From HT1-32 sp040219025 (GTDB lineage: Bacteria > Pseudomonadota > Alphaproteobacteria > Rhodospirillales > HT1-32): a stretch of 64,000 nucleotides of DNA. The translations under genes and the position numbers were made by a program. Each line of letters begins with the position of its first letter. Position 1 is the first letter of the stretch. The stretch spans positions 868,001 through 932,000 of the forward strand of contig JAVJTE010000020.1 in assembly GCA_040219025.1 (NCBI GenBank), given 5' to 3'. The notes beneath the pieces are model-generated. The model did no database searches. It was not told the origin of the DNA and saw only the letters and a program-made list of their open reading frames with translations. Of the stretch, positions 35,081 to 43,925 are shown piece by piece.

Positions 35081-35988
35081 GCAAGACTGTTGCCGTTCTG
35101 ATGGGTGGATTTTCCGCCGAGCGTCAGGTGTCGCTGTCCAGTGGAGCCGAATGCGCCAGGGCGCTGGAGAAAGGCGGCTACAAGGTTCGCCCGATTGATG
35201 TCAGTCGCGATATTGCCGAGCTGCAGGCGGCCCTGACACCGCGTCCCGATGTCTGCTTCAACGCGTTGCACGGCCCCTATGGCGAGGATGGAAATATTCA
35301 GGGCCTGCTGAATTTCATGCAGATTCCCTATACCCATTCCGGTGTTCTGGCCTCGTCACTGGCGATGGACAAGCCAATGGCCAAGCATCTGTTTGCCGCC
35401 GCCGGCATCCCGGTTGCCGAGGATCTGCTCTGTACCCGCGATGAGCTGATGGCGGGGACAGCAATCGAGCTACCTTTCGTTCTCAAACCGGTCAATGAAG
35501 GGTCGAGCGTCGGGGTCCAGATCATCATGACCCGCGATGACATGCTGACGTTCTCGGACAATTACTGGCCCTATACGGGCAAGGTGATGGTGGAGCGTTT
35601 TATTCCCGGTCGCGAGCTGACGGTTGGTGTCATGGGCGACCGCGCACTGCCGGTGACGGAGGTTGTGACGGACCGGGCGTTCTATGATTACGACGCAAAA
35701 TACGAAATCGGCGGGTCAACCCACATTCTTCCGGCTCCGATTGACGAAGACTTAACCAAAGAGGTGCAACGATTGGCTCTGTTGGCGCATCAGTCACTGG
35801 GATGCCGGGGCGTGAGCCGGTCGGATTTTCGATATGACGCGGAAACCGGCAAGTTGTTCATTCTCGAACTGAATACCCAGCCGGGCATGACGCCAACGTC
35901 ACTGGTACCGGAAATGGCCATGCTTGCCGGAATAGATTTTGTAGAACTTGTCAGCTGGATGGTGGAGAACGCGGTATGCGACGCCTGA
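35077..35988 (+). CDS. ddl: D-alanine-D-alanine ligase
   Basis: This 303-residue ATP-grasp enzyme joins two D-alanines for the pentapeptide. VLMGGFSAERQVSLSSG, LHGPYGEDG, VKPVNEGSS-like LKPVNEGSSVGV, and LNTQPGMTPTSLVPEMA are the DdlB signatures. Position between murB and ftsQ is canonical. Its last 13 bases overlap the ftsQ start. Confidence 0.96.
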   Translation: MSKTVAVLMGGFSAERQVSLSSGAECARALEKGGYKVRPIDVSRDIAELQAALTPRPDVCFNALHGPYGEDGNIQGLLNFMQIPYTHSGVLASSLAMDKPMAKHLFAAAGIPVAEDLLCTRDELMAGTAIELPFVLKPVNEGSSVGVQIIMTRDDMLTFSDNYWPYTGKVMVERFIPGRELTVGVMGDRALPVTEVVTDRAFYDYDAKYEIGGSTHILPAPIDEDLTKEVQRLALLAHQSLGCRGVSRSDFRYDAETGKLFILELNTQPGMTPTSLVPEMAMLAGIDFVELVSWMVENAVCDA

Positions 35989-36872
35989 TCGGTAAGGCCG
36001 ATAAAGCCAGGGAAACGACCCGTGCGGAAGCTCACCGCGCGCGCAAGTCCCGGCCGCCCAGAAAACAGCCCGGCCTGCGTGGCTGGTTGCTGCGCGGCGG
36101 GTTTGTGATCGTTGCTGCTGGCGTGGTCTCCGGTGGTGTGGCTCTGGCCTGGCAACAGGGCTATCCGCAGCAGGTGGTTGACCGGCTGCATCTGGCGGGT
36201 GTCAATCTGACGGGATCGGCTGGCCTGACCCTGCGCCGGGTGACGGTGGAGGGCCGGTTGCGTACACCGCGGGCTGATGTGTTCGCCGCACTTGGCGCAA
36301 CCCGGGGCGACCCGATTCTTGGCATTGATATTTATCAGGCGCGGGCGCGGCTCGAATCCATCGACTGGGTCCGCAGTGCGGTGGTTGAACGACGCCTGCC
36401 GGATCTCATTCATATTCAGATTGCCGAACGGTCGCCGGTGGCGATCTGGCAGAACCGCGGACGTTTCGCCCTCGTCGACACGGACGGTCATGTGATCAAC
36501 CGTCAGGATGTCGGCGGCTGGTCGCACCTGCCGATTGTGGTTGGTGACGGTGCGCCGGAGCGGACACGCGCGCTGCTGGCGATGCTGGCAACCGAAGACC
36601 GTATGGCGGAGCGGGTACGCGCCGCCGTTCTGGTTTCCGGGCGGCGCTGGAATTTGCATATCGGTGACCCGTCAAGCGACGTGGAAATACGCCTGCCGGA
36701 GACCGATCCGGACAAGGCCTGGGCCTGGTTTGCCTCGCTGCAGCGCGACCACAATATTCTCGCCCGCGATGTCCGGATCGTTGATTTGCGGACCCCGGAC
36801 CGACTGGTGGTACGGCTTGCCAATGATGCGGTCGAGGAGACACCGGTGCCCAAGGGCGGCGAAGACACATGA
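35976..36872 (+). CDS. ftsQ: Cell division protein FtsQ
   Basis: This 298-residue bitopic protein has a basic cytoplasmic N-terminus (about residues 1-33), one membrane segment (about 34-52), a POTRA domain (VTVEGRLRTPRADVFAAL to about residue 150, with ERRLPDLIHIQIAERSPVAIWQ) and a C-terminal beta domain. It scaffolds FtsL and FtsB at the divisome. It overlaps the ddl end by 13 bases. Confidence 0.92.
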   Translation: MRRLIGKADKARETTRAEAHRARKSRPPRKQPGLRGWLLRGGFVIVAAGVVSGGVALAWQQGYPQQVVDRLHLAGVNLTGSAGLTLRRVTVEGRLRTPRADVFAALGATRGDPILGIDIYQARARLESIDWVRSAVVERRLPDLIHIQIAERSPVAIWQNRGRFALVDTDGHVINRQDVGGWSHLPIVVGDGAPERTRALLAMLATEDRMAERVRAAVLVSGRRWNLHIGDPSSDVEIRLPETDPDKAWAWFASLQRDHNILARDVRIVDLRTPDRLVVRLANDAVEETPVPKGGEDT

Positions 36873-36897
36873 CCCCAGCAGTGAAAGTATCCTGAAC

Positions 36898-38148
36898 GTG
36901 GCGACTACCAGACATCGTACCGGCACCGTTGCCGCCCTTGACGTTGGCACCAGCAAGGTCTGCTGCTTTATCGCCCGGCTTGACGAATCCGGGGCAAAGC
37001 AGATTGCCGGGGTCGGGCATCAGCTTTCCGCCGGTGTGCGAGGCGGCGTGATTGTCGATATGGATGCAGCAGAAGAATCAATCTGCGCTGCGGTCCATGC
37101 GGCGGAACAGATGGCCGGCGAGCGGATTACCGACGTCGTGGTCAACCTGTCCGGCGGTCAGCAGGAATCACGCCTCTACGGGATGGAAGTTTCGGTCGCC
37201 GGTCACGAGATCAGCGATAACGACGTTGACCGCCTGCTGCGTGAATGGCGGCTGCATCATGATGACTTTGACCGCGAGGTGATTCACACAATTCCGGTCG
37301 GCTATAATATCGACGGTGTCGGCGGTATTCGCGATCCGCGTGGCATGTTCGGCGACAAGATGGGCGTTGATGTCCATGTGGTTACTGCCAATGGCAGTGC
37401 GATCCGGAATCTGGCGACCTGCGTCCAGCGCAGCCATCTCGAAATTGAAGCCTTTGTATCGTCGCCGCTGGCTGCCGGTCTGGCCTGTCTGACAGACGAC
37501 GAGAAACAGCTTGGTGTGACACTGATTGATATGGGCGCGGGTTGTACCACTGTCTCCGTCTTCGTTGACGGCGAGCTGGTCTTTGTCGATTCGGCATCGG
37601 TTGGCGGCGGCCATGTGACCAATGATGTGGCACGCGGTCTGTCGACCACGATCAGCCATGCAGAACGGCTCAAGACACTTTACGGCAGTGCCCTGCCGTC
37701 GCCATCGGATGAGCGCGAAATTCTTCAGGTGCCGCTGGTCGGTGAAGATGACAGCCGGGCAACCAATCAGGTGCCGCGCTCCATGCTCGGCCGGATCATC
37801 CGTCCGCGAATCGAAGAGATTTTCGAAATTGTCCGCGCCAAGATTCATGATTCGGGCCTGGAACCGGTTGCCGGCCGGCGCGTTGTCCTGACCGGCGGTG
37901 CCAGCCAGTTACAGGGCCTGCGCGAGGTCGGATCGCAGATCCTCGACAAGCAATTGCGACTCGGGCGACCGATTCATGTCCAGGGCCTGGCCGAAATTGC
38001 CAGCGGACCTGCATTCTCGGCCTGTGCTGGTCTTGTGAGTTACTTGTCGCTGGAACGCCCGGAAATCCGGGCTTTCAAGCGAAAACCTAAAAAGGAAACA
38101 AGTAATGCGTTCGGAAAATTTGGACTTTGGCTGCGCGAAAACTTTTAA
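36898..38148 (+). CDS. ftsA: Cell division protein FtsA
   Basis: This 416-residue actin-like protein anchors FtsZ to the membrane. AALDVGTSKVCC and LIDMGAGCTTVSVF are the phosphate-binding blocks, and LTGGASQLQGL is the adenosine motif. The C-terminus ends in a probable amphipathic helix (NAFGKFGLWLRENF) for membrane binding. The start is GTG 36898; no ATG fits, and the longer open frame to 36508 overlaps ftsQ in another frame. Confidence 0.94.
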   Translation: MATTRHRTGTVAALDVGTSKVCCFIARLDESGAKQIAGVGHQLSAGVRGGVIVDMDAAEESICAAVHAAEQMAGERITDVVVNLSGGQQESRLYGMEVSVAGHEISDNDVDRLLREWRLHHDDFDREVIHTIPVGYNIDGVGGIRDPRGMFGDKMGVDVHVVTANGSAIRNLATCVQRSHLEIEAFVSSPLAAGLACLTDDEKQLGVTLIDMGAGCTTVSVFVDGELVFVDSASVGGGHVTNDVARGLSTTISHAERLKTLYGSALPSPSDEREILQVPLVGEDDSRATNQVPRSMLGRIIRPRIEEIFEIVRAKIHDSGLEPVAGRRVVLTGGASQLQGLREVGSQILDKQLRLGRPIHVQGLAEIASGPAFSACAGLVSYLSLERPEIRAFKRKPKKETSNAFGKFGLWLRENF

Positions 38149-38184
38149 TTAACCAAGTCGTTCTATAAAGTCTTGAAGCGAATC
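38147..38184 (+). promoter_or_regulatory. Candidate ftsZ promoter region with CtrA half-site and GANTC
   Basis: The 84-base ftsA-ftsZ gap holds ATTAACCAAG (38148-38157), identical over ten bases to the right half of the CtrA box at 21309-21324, a TATAAA that could serve as -10 (38164-38169) and a GANTC site, GAATC (38180-38184). A partner TTAA at the correct spacing is missing. A strong GGAGG precedes the ftsZ start. Confidence 0.4.
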
Positions 38185-38232
38185 GAAGAGTAGGGAAATA
38201 CAAACCCTCAATCTTCCCAACGGAGGTTAGCA

Positions 38233-39804
38233 ATGCCCATCAATCTGTCGGTCCCGGAAGTGGAAGCCCATCTGAGGCCCCGTATAACTGTTATCGGCGT
38301 CGGCGGCGCTGGTGGCAATGCCGTCAACAACATGATCGAATCGGAGCTTGAGGGGGTCGAATTCGTTGTCGCGAAGACCGATGCCCAGGCGATGGCCCAG
38401 GCCCGGACGGATCGTCGCATTCAGCTCGGCGTCTCGGTGACGCATGGTCTTGGGGCCGGTGCCCGTCCGGAGATCGGACAAATGGCAGCCGAAGAATCGA
38501 TTGAGGAAATTGTCGATCATATCCAGGGCTCGAACATGGTCTTTATCACCGCCGGTATGGGTGGTGGAACGGGGACCGGTGCCGCACCGGTGATTGCACG
38601 GGCCGCCCGCGAACAGGGCATCCTGACGGTCGGCGTGGTGACCAAGCCTTTCCACTTTGAAGGCACCCACCGCATGAAACTGGCGGATGCCGGCATTGAC
38701 GAACTGACCCAGTATGTCGATACCCTGATCATCATTCCCAACCAGAACCTGTTCCGGGTTGCCAATGACAAGACCACCTTCACCGACGCCTTCTTCATGG
38801 CCGATGAAGTGCTGCAGTCCGGTGTTCGTGGTGTGACCGACCTGATGGTCCGTCCGGGCCTGATCAACCTCGACTTTGCCGATATTCGCACGGTGATGAG
38901 CGAGATGGGCAAGGCGATGATGGGCACCGGAGAGGCCGAAGGCGAAAACCGTGCCCGCGAATGTGCCGAAAAGGCGCTTTGCAATCCGCTGCTCGACGAC
39001 ACCTCCATGAAGGGTGCCCGCGGCGTGCTGATCAATATCACCGGCGGCCCGGATCTGGCGCTGCTGGAAGTTGACGAAGCCGCCAACCGTATCCGAGAAG
39101 AAGTCGACCCGAACGCCCGCATCACATTCGGTGCGACGTTCGATCCGGATATGGAAGGCAAGATGCGGATCTCTGTCGTGGCAACCGGCATTGACTCGGA
39201 AGCGGCTGAACGTCCGCGCCCGGTGCTGATCAACACCATGACAAACCCGCCGCGCGTTACCCAGACCGTTGACGAGCCGGAAGAAGATGTCGTCACGCAG
39301 GAGCCGCTGCTGGCCGCCATCGAACACAGCATGCGCGACAGTGATGGTACAGAAGTGACTGCTGAAGAAACATCTGAAGATACCGTCATCGAAATGCCGG
39401 AGGCACCGAAGGCTGCACCGCAGCCGGTTGCCCGGGAAGCCGTTGCCGAACCGGCGGCTGCGCCGCAGGAACGCCCGTATATTCCGCGGGCACCGGCAAC
39501 AGCCAAGGCACCTGCGGCGGTCCGTCCTGACCCGATGGCCGAAGCCGATATGATGAATGGTGGCGGTGGTGCGGGCGATGCCCGCAAGACCGGCCCGTCC
39601 CTGTTCTCCAAGGTGACCGGACAGAGCTGGATGCGGCGTGGTCCGGAAGCGGCTGATTCGCCGGCCGAGCCGGTTGCCCAGAAGGCACCGGAAGCACCAC
39701 GTCCGAAGCTGAGCGGGATGTCCCCGAGCGAGCGTCCGTCGAAGTCCAGTGCTGACGACGATCTGCTTGAAATTCCAGCGTTTTTGCGGCGTCAGGCGAA
39801 CTGA
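38233..39804 (+). CDS. ftsZ: Cell division GTPase FtsZ
   Basis: This 523-residue tubulin homologue forms the Z ring. The GTP-binding VGGAGGNAVNNM and tubulin signature GGGTGTG (residues 110-116) are intact, and the T7 synergy loop region (NLDFADIRTVM) is present. The polymerising core ends near residue 320. A long Ala/Pro/Glu-rich disordered linker follows, ending in the conserved C-terminal peptide DDDLLEIPAFLRRQ that binds FtsA. The linker length of about 185 residues is normal for alphaproteobacteria. Confidence 0.98.
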   Translation: MPINLSVPEVEAHLRPRITVIGVGGAGGNAVNNMIESELEGVEFVVAKTDAQAMAQARTDRRIQLGVSVTHGLGAGARPEIGQMAAEESIEEIVDHIQGSNMVFITAGMGGGTGTGAAPVIARAAREQGILTVGVVTKPFHFEGTHRMKLADAGIDELTQYVDTLIIIPNQNLFRVANDKTTFTDAFFMADEVLQSGVRGVTDLMVRPGLINLDFADIRTVMSEMGKAMMGTGEAEGENRARECAEKALCNPLLDDTSMKGARGVLINITGGPDLALLEVDEAANRIREEVDPNARITFGATFDPDMEGKMRISVVATGIDSEAAERPRPVLINTMTNPPRVTQTVDEPEEDVVTQEPLLAAIEHSMRDSDGTEVTAEETSEDTVIEMPEAPKAAPQPVAREAVAEPAAAPQERPYIPRAPATAKAPAAVRPDPMAEADMMNGGGGAGDARKTGPSLFSKVTGQSWMRRGPEAADSPAEPVAQKAPEAPRPKLSGMSPSERPSKSSADDDLLEIPAFLRRQAN

Positions 39805-39853
39805 TTAACTTGTCGTAAACGACGTTACAAACTGAAACAATGTTTGAGTTGAG

Positions 39854-39900
39854 CGCTCCATCCGTCCCCCCTAGGGTGCAGATGGAGCGTTTCACGTTTT
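39854..39900 (+). terminator. Probable terminator after ftsZ
   Basis: A perfect nine-base-pair stem, CGCTCCATC (39854-39862) with GATGGAGCG (39881-39889), is closed by an 18-base loop and followed by TTTCACGTTTT. It lies 50 bases after the ftsZ stop and 62 bases before lpxC, so it may end or attenuate the dcw transcript. Confidence 0.6.
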
Positions 39901-39961
39901 AAGGCTTCGCTGCGGGGTTCCTGCAGCAGATTAACCGGGTGCTACGGGGAATAACAATAAT

Positions 39962-40906
39962 ATGGCTCAGACATCTGCGCCTCAGACAGAATTCACACCG
40001 GGTGATGCCCCGGTTCTGCAGACAACCATCGCGGACCGGGCAACGGTCGCGGGTGTTGGTCTGCATTCCGGCCATCCGGTCTGCATGACACTGGCGCCCG
40101 CTGCGGCTGACAGTGGCATCACCTTTATCCGCACCGATCTCGACAACGCCGAAGTTCCGGCACTCTGGGACCGCGTTACCGACACCATGCTCTGTACCCG
40201 CATCACTGGTGACGAGGGCGTTGATGTCGGCACGGTTGAACATCTGATGGCGGCCCTTGCCGGTTGCCGGATTGATAACCTCCGTATCGAACTCGACGGC
40301 CCGGAAGTGCCGATCATGGATGGCAGTTCGGAAGCTTTCGTTCAGTTGATCGACCAGACCGGTGTGCAGATGCTCTCGGCAGAGCGCCGCGCCATCAAGA
40401 TCCTCAAGGCCATCGAGATCGAACAGGACGGCAAGCTGGCCCGGCTGGAACCGGCAGACCGTTTCGAACTGAATTTCGAGATCGATTTCGATCATGCCGC
40501 CATCGGTCGCCAGTCCCGCGGGCTGACCTTCGTCAATGGTGCCTTCAAATCCCAGATCAGCCGGGCCCGGACCTTCGGTTTCCTGCATGAGGTTGAGCAT
40601 CTGCAGAAGCTGGGCCTTGCCCGTGGCGGCTCGCTGGATAATGCCATCGTCGTCGACAAGAACGGCGTCATGAATGACGACGGTCTGCGCTTCGATGACG
40701 AGTTCGTCCGTCACAAGATCCTCGACTCCGTTGGCGATCTCTACCTCGCGGGGGCGCCGATTCTCGGTCGCTTCCACGGTGTGCGTGCCGGGCATGCGCT
40801 GAACAACAGCCTGCTTCGTGCACTGTTCGCTGACCCGGAAGCCTGGGAATATGTCCCGCTGGCCGGTTCTTCCGACTATGCCGTTGAACGCAAGGCCGCT
40901 GAATAA
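39962..40906 (+). CDS. lpxC: UDP-3-O-acyl-N-acetylglucosamine deacetylase
   Basis: This 314-residue zinc enzyme does the committed step of lipid A synthesis. The zinc-ligand segments VEHLMAALAG and the C-terminal HGVRAGHALNN are present, as is ARTFGFLHEVEHLQKLGLARGGSLDNAIV. Its gene at the end of the dcw cluster links outer-membrane to wall synthesis. The upstream region contains a terminator-like hairpin, so it may have its own promoter. Confidence 0.97.
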   Translation: MAQTSAPQTEFTPGDAPVLQTTIADRATVAGVGLHSGHPVCMTLAPAAADSGITFIRTDLDNAEVPALWDRVTDTMLCTRITGDEGVDVGTVEHLMAALAGCRIDNLRIELDGPEVPIMDGSSEAFVQLIDQTGVQMLSAERRAIKILKAIEIEQDGKLARLEPADRFELNFEIDFDHAAIGRQSRGLTFVNGAFKSQISRARTFGFLHEVEHLQKLGLARGGSLDNAIVVDKNGVMNDDGLRFDDEFVRHKILDSVGDLYLAGAPILGRFHGVRAGHALNNSLLRALFADPEAWEYVPLAGSSDYAVERKAAE

Positions 40907-41076
40907 GCCTCTCCGTTCGCCGCACGGAACCATCAGATTTTCAGAAAATTTTCAGTCCGAACAGGGCTGTCCGGTGCTTTTTGCGCAAGGCGCTGTTCCC
41001 GTCTGTCAGGTTATGGCCTCACATGGCCGGCTTGATAACAGCCGTTCGGGCTGCCTGGCATGGCCGGTGATATTTC

Positions 41077-41099
41077 GGCAGGGGTAACAATTCCCTGCC
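41077..41099. other. Hairpin in the 266-base lpxC-bamD gap
   Basis: GGCAGGG (41077-41083) pairs with CCCTGCC (41093-41099) around a nine-base loop. There is no T-run after it. It is about 75 bases before the bamD start and could be a regulatory or processing structure. The remainder of the 40907-41172 gap shows no gene; it has two copies of CATGGCCGG 37 bases apart. Confidence 0.35.
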
Positions 41100-41172
41100 T
41101 CCACTTGCGCCACGGGACCGGGTGGACGATATTGGATCCTGTGATTTCCGGCATTTTTTGCGGACGAATGAA

Positions 41173-42231
41173 ATGAATACTCATTGGCTCATCGCGCCCC
41201 TTGCGGCAGCGCTCCTGCTCGGTGTCGCAGCCTGCAGCAAGGACAAGCCTGAATATGTCGAAAAGCCCGTGGAAGAACTCTACAACGCGGCGCTTGGCTC
41301 CCTGAACAACGAAGAGTTCGAGGAAGCGGCCAAGCAGTTCGACGAGGTTGAGCGCCAGCACCCCTATTCTGTCTGGGCAACCAAGGCGCAGTTGATGTCG
41401 GCCTATGCCTATTATCAGGATGACGAGTATGACAGCGCCATCATTGCACTGGACCGGTTCATTCAGTTGCATCCCGGCAACCGGGATATCGGCTATGCCT
41501 ATTATCTGAAGGCGCTCAGCTATTACGAACAGATTTCGGATATCGAGCGCGACCAGAAGATGACCCGTCTGGCGCTTGATGCGCTGGAAGAAGTGGTCAA
41601 CCGTTTCCCGGACAGCCGCTACGGGCGTGATGCGAAGATCAAGGTCGATCTGACGCTGGATCATCTTGCCGGCAAGGAAATGGAAGTCGGCAGGTTCTAC
41701 CAGACACGTCATCACTATCCGGCGGCCATCAACCGGTTCCGTGCCGTGTTGCAGAACTATCAGACCACAACCCATGTACCGGAAGCACTGGCAAGAATGA
41801 CGGAGGCTTATCTGGCGCTCGGGCTGACCGAGGAGGCCCGGAAGTCTGCGGCGGTTCTCGGGCATAACTTCCCGGGCAGTGACTGGTATCAGGAGAGCTT
41901 TGCCCTGCTGGGTGACCCGGCTGTGACCGGTGACAGCACGGCTCAGCCGGCGGGCCAGCAGGCAAAGGCCGATGACGGCAGCTGGTACAATCCGGCAAGC
42001 TGGTTTACCCCGGCGGCAAAACCCCGGGTGGCACAGAACCGCGATGTTCTGCCACCGGAAAACCTGGGCATCACTGTCAATCCGAAGGCCGCAAACCCGG
42101 AAGTTCCAGCCGACCCGGCCGACCCGGAAGCTCCGGCCAAGACCGTTGATGCCGGAGACACAAATGCCGGGGACAAGAAACCGGGTGAGAAATCTGTGCC
42201 CTGGTACAATCCGGGCGGATGGTTCAACTGA
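41173..42231 (+). CDS. bamD: Outer membrane assembly lipoprotein BamD with C-terminal extension
   Basis: This 352-residue lipoprotein has a signal peptide ending in the lipobox VAAC with C21 as the lipidated residue. TPR repeats follow (LYNAALGSLNNEEFEEAAKQFDEVERQHPYS onward), matching BamD, an essential part of the outer-membrane beta-barrel assembly machine. BamD is commonly about 240-290 residues; here a Pro/Ala-rich tail from about residue 255 carries two WYNPxxWF motifs (residues 271-278 and 344-351). The start at 41173 gives the correct signal peptide. Confidence 0.92.
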   Translation: MNTHWLIAPLAAALLLGVAACSKDKPEYVEKPVEELYNAALGSLNNEEFEEAAKQFDEVERQHPYSVWATKAQLMSAYAYYQDDEYDSAIIALDRFIQLHPGNRDIGYAYYLKALSYYEQISDIERDQKMTRLALDALEEVVNRFPDSRYGRDAKIKVDLTLDHLAGKEMEVGRFYQTRHHYPAAINRFRAVLQNYQTTTHVPEALARMTEAYLALGLTEEARKSAAVLGHNFPGSDWYQESFALLGDPAVTGDSTAQPAGQQAKADDGSWYNPASWFTPAAKPRVAQNRDVLPPENLGITVNPKAANPEVPADPADPEAPAKTVDAGDTNAGDKKPGEKSVPWYNPGGWFN

Positions 42232-42254
42232 CCGGGCGCCGGTACTGACCCGCC

Positions 42255-43925
42255 ATGCTGTCATCGCTCTCTATTCGCAATGTGGTCCTGATCGAACAGC
42301 TCGATTTGCTGTTCGGGGCGGGATTGTGTGTGCTGACCGGCGAAACTGGTGCAGGTAAATCCATCCTGCTGGATTCGCTGGGTCTGGCGCTTGGTCTGCG
42401 TGCAGAATCCGGGCTGGTCCGGCGCGGCGCGGATCAGGCCAGTGTCACCGCTGAATTCGATCTGACGGATGACCATCCGGCACTTGAGCTGCTGCGCAAC
42501 AATGACCTGCCGGATGACCTGCCGCTGATCCTGCGCCGGGTTGTCGGTTCAGACGGACGCAGCCGCGCCTATGTCAATGATCAGGCGGTCGGCGTGCGGC
42601 TGCTGCGCGAGATCGGCGATGCGCTGGCGGAGGTCCACGGGCAGTTCGAACAGTACGGCCTGCTGAACCCGGCCAACCATATGGCACTGCTGGATTCATT
42701 CGCCGGTCACGACGCGCTGGTCCGCGCAACGACCGGAACCTGGCGTGACTGGCAGAAAGCCGCCCGCGCCCTGCGCGATGCGACCGAAGCCGCGGAAGCG
42801 GCCAAGGCGGACGAAGATTATCTCCGGCATGCGCTGACGGAACTCGACAAGCTGCATTGTGAGGCGGGAGAGGAAGAAGAGCTTGGCAAGCGTCGTCAGG
42901 TGCTGATGCATGGCGAGAAGATTGTCGAGAACCTGAACGGTGCCTTTGCCGAACTGAATCATGACCGGGGTATCGACTATCGCCTGCGCTCGGCGCTGCG
43001 TGCGGTTGAACGGGCGCGAGAGCAGGCGGGTGCCGCGCTGGACCCGGTGCTGGACGGGCTGTCACGGGCGGCAGATGCCTGCGCCGATGCCATCATGGCG
43101 CTGGAGCGGGCCTCGGCAGAAGTCGAACTTGACCCGGCGGCACTTGAATCGGTTGAGGAACGGCTGTTTGCCCTGCGTGCGGCGGCCCGGAAACATTCGG
43201 TTGCGGTGGACGAGCTGCCGCTGCTGCGTGACCGGATGGCGGAACGCCTGACGGCCATTGATGCGGGTGATGAACAGATTGCCGAACTGACCATTGCAGC
43301 AGATGCAGCGCGCAAGGCCTACCGGGAAGCGGCGGAAAAGCTGCAATCTTCGCGCCGGAAGACGGCGGCAAGGCTGGATGCGGCCGTGAATGCAGAACTG
43401 GTCCCGTTGAAACTCGACCGGGCGTCCTTCCACAGCACGCTGACCGCGCTGGATGAGGCGCAGTGGAACGAAAACGGTATGGACCGGGTGGCCTTTCTGG
43501 TCGCAACCAACCCCGGTGCAACGCCGGGCCCGCTGGGCAAGATCGCATCAGGCGGGGAATTGTCCCGCTTCATGCTGGCGCTGAAAGTATCCCTCGCGGA
43601 GACCGATGGCATTGGCACGCTGATCTTCGACGAGGTGGATTCCGGTGTCGGCGGGGCGGTTGCCGATGCGGTCGGCGAACGTCTGGCACGGCTGTCGGGC
43701 AAGGTGCAGGTGATGGTGGTAACCCATTCGCCACAGGTCGCGGCACGCGGTGCCTGGCATTTGCGGGTTGCCAAAACCGACTTGCCGACCGGCACGGTAA
43801 CATCGGTCAGTCGTCTGACCCCGGAGGAGCGGGCGGAGGAGATTGCCCGTATGCTGGCCGGTGCAAATGTGACGGAGGCGGCACGCGCTGCGGCAAACAG
43901 CCTGTTGTCGGGAGCGGCGAGATGA
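42255..43925 (+). CDS. recN: DNA repair protein RecN
   Basis: This 556-residue SMC-like ATPase acts in double-strand-break repair. Walker A is LTGETGAGKSILLD near the N-terminus; a central coiled coil (about residues 155-365, rich in A/E/R) separates it from the C-terminal GGELSRFMLALK signature and Walker B LIFDEVDSGVGG. No LexA-type operator was seen in the 23-base gap from bamD. It overlaps ligA by four bases. Confidence 0.96.
   Translation: MLSSLSIRNVVLIEQLDLLFGAGLCVLTGETGAGKSILLDSLGLALGLRAESGLVRRGADQASVTAEFDLTDDHPALELLRNNDLPDDLPLILRRVVGSDGRSRAYVNDQAVGVRLLREIGDALAEVHGQFEQYGLLNPANHMALLDSFAGHDALVRATTGTWRDWQKAARALRDATEAAEAAKADEDYLRHALTELDKLHCEAGEEEELGKRRQVLMHGEKIVENLNGAFAELNHDRGIDYRLRSALRAVERAREQAGAALDPVLDGLSRAADACADAIMALERASAEVELDPAALESVEERLFALRAAARKHSVAVDELPLLRDRMAERLTAIDAGDEQIAELTIAADAARKAYREAAEKLQSSRRKTAARLDAAVNAELVPLKLDRASFHSTLTALDEAQWNENGMDRVAFLVATNPGATPGPLGKIASGGELSRFMLALKVSLAETDGIGTLIFDEVDSGVGGAVADAVGERLARLSGKVQVMVVTHSPQVAARGAWHLRVAKTDLPTGTVTSVSRLTPEERAEEIARMLAGANVTEAARAAANSLLSGAAR

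Noticed and set aside
36508..36897. Upstream extension of the ftsA frame
   Set aside because: It overlaps the conserved 3' half of ftsQ; FtsA homology starts at the GTG at 36898.
40907..41172. Possible small RNA or tRNA in the lpxC-bamD gap
   Set aside because: No tRNA arm pattern and no clear promoter plus terminator pair; only one modest hairpin.
43463..43921. Upstream extension of the ligA frame
   Set aside because: It overlaps the conserved end of recN; LigA begins at the ATG overlapping the recN stop.
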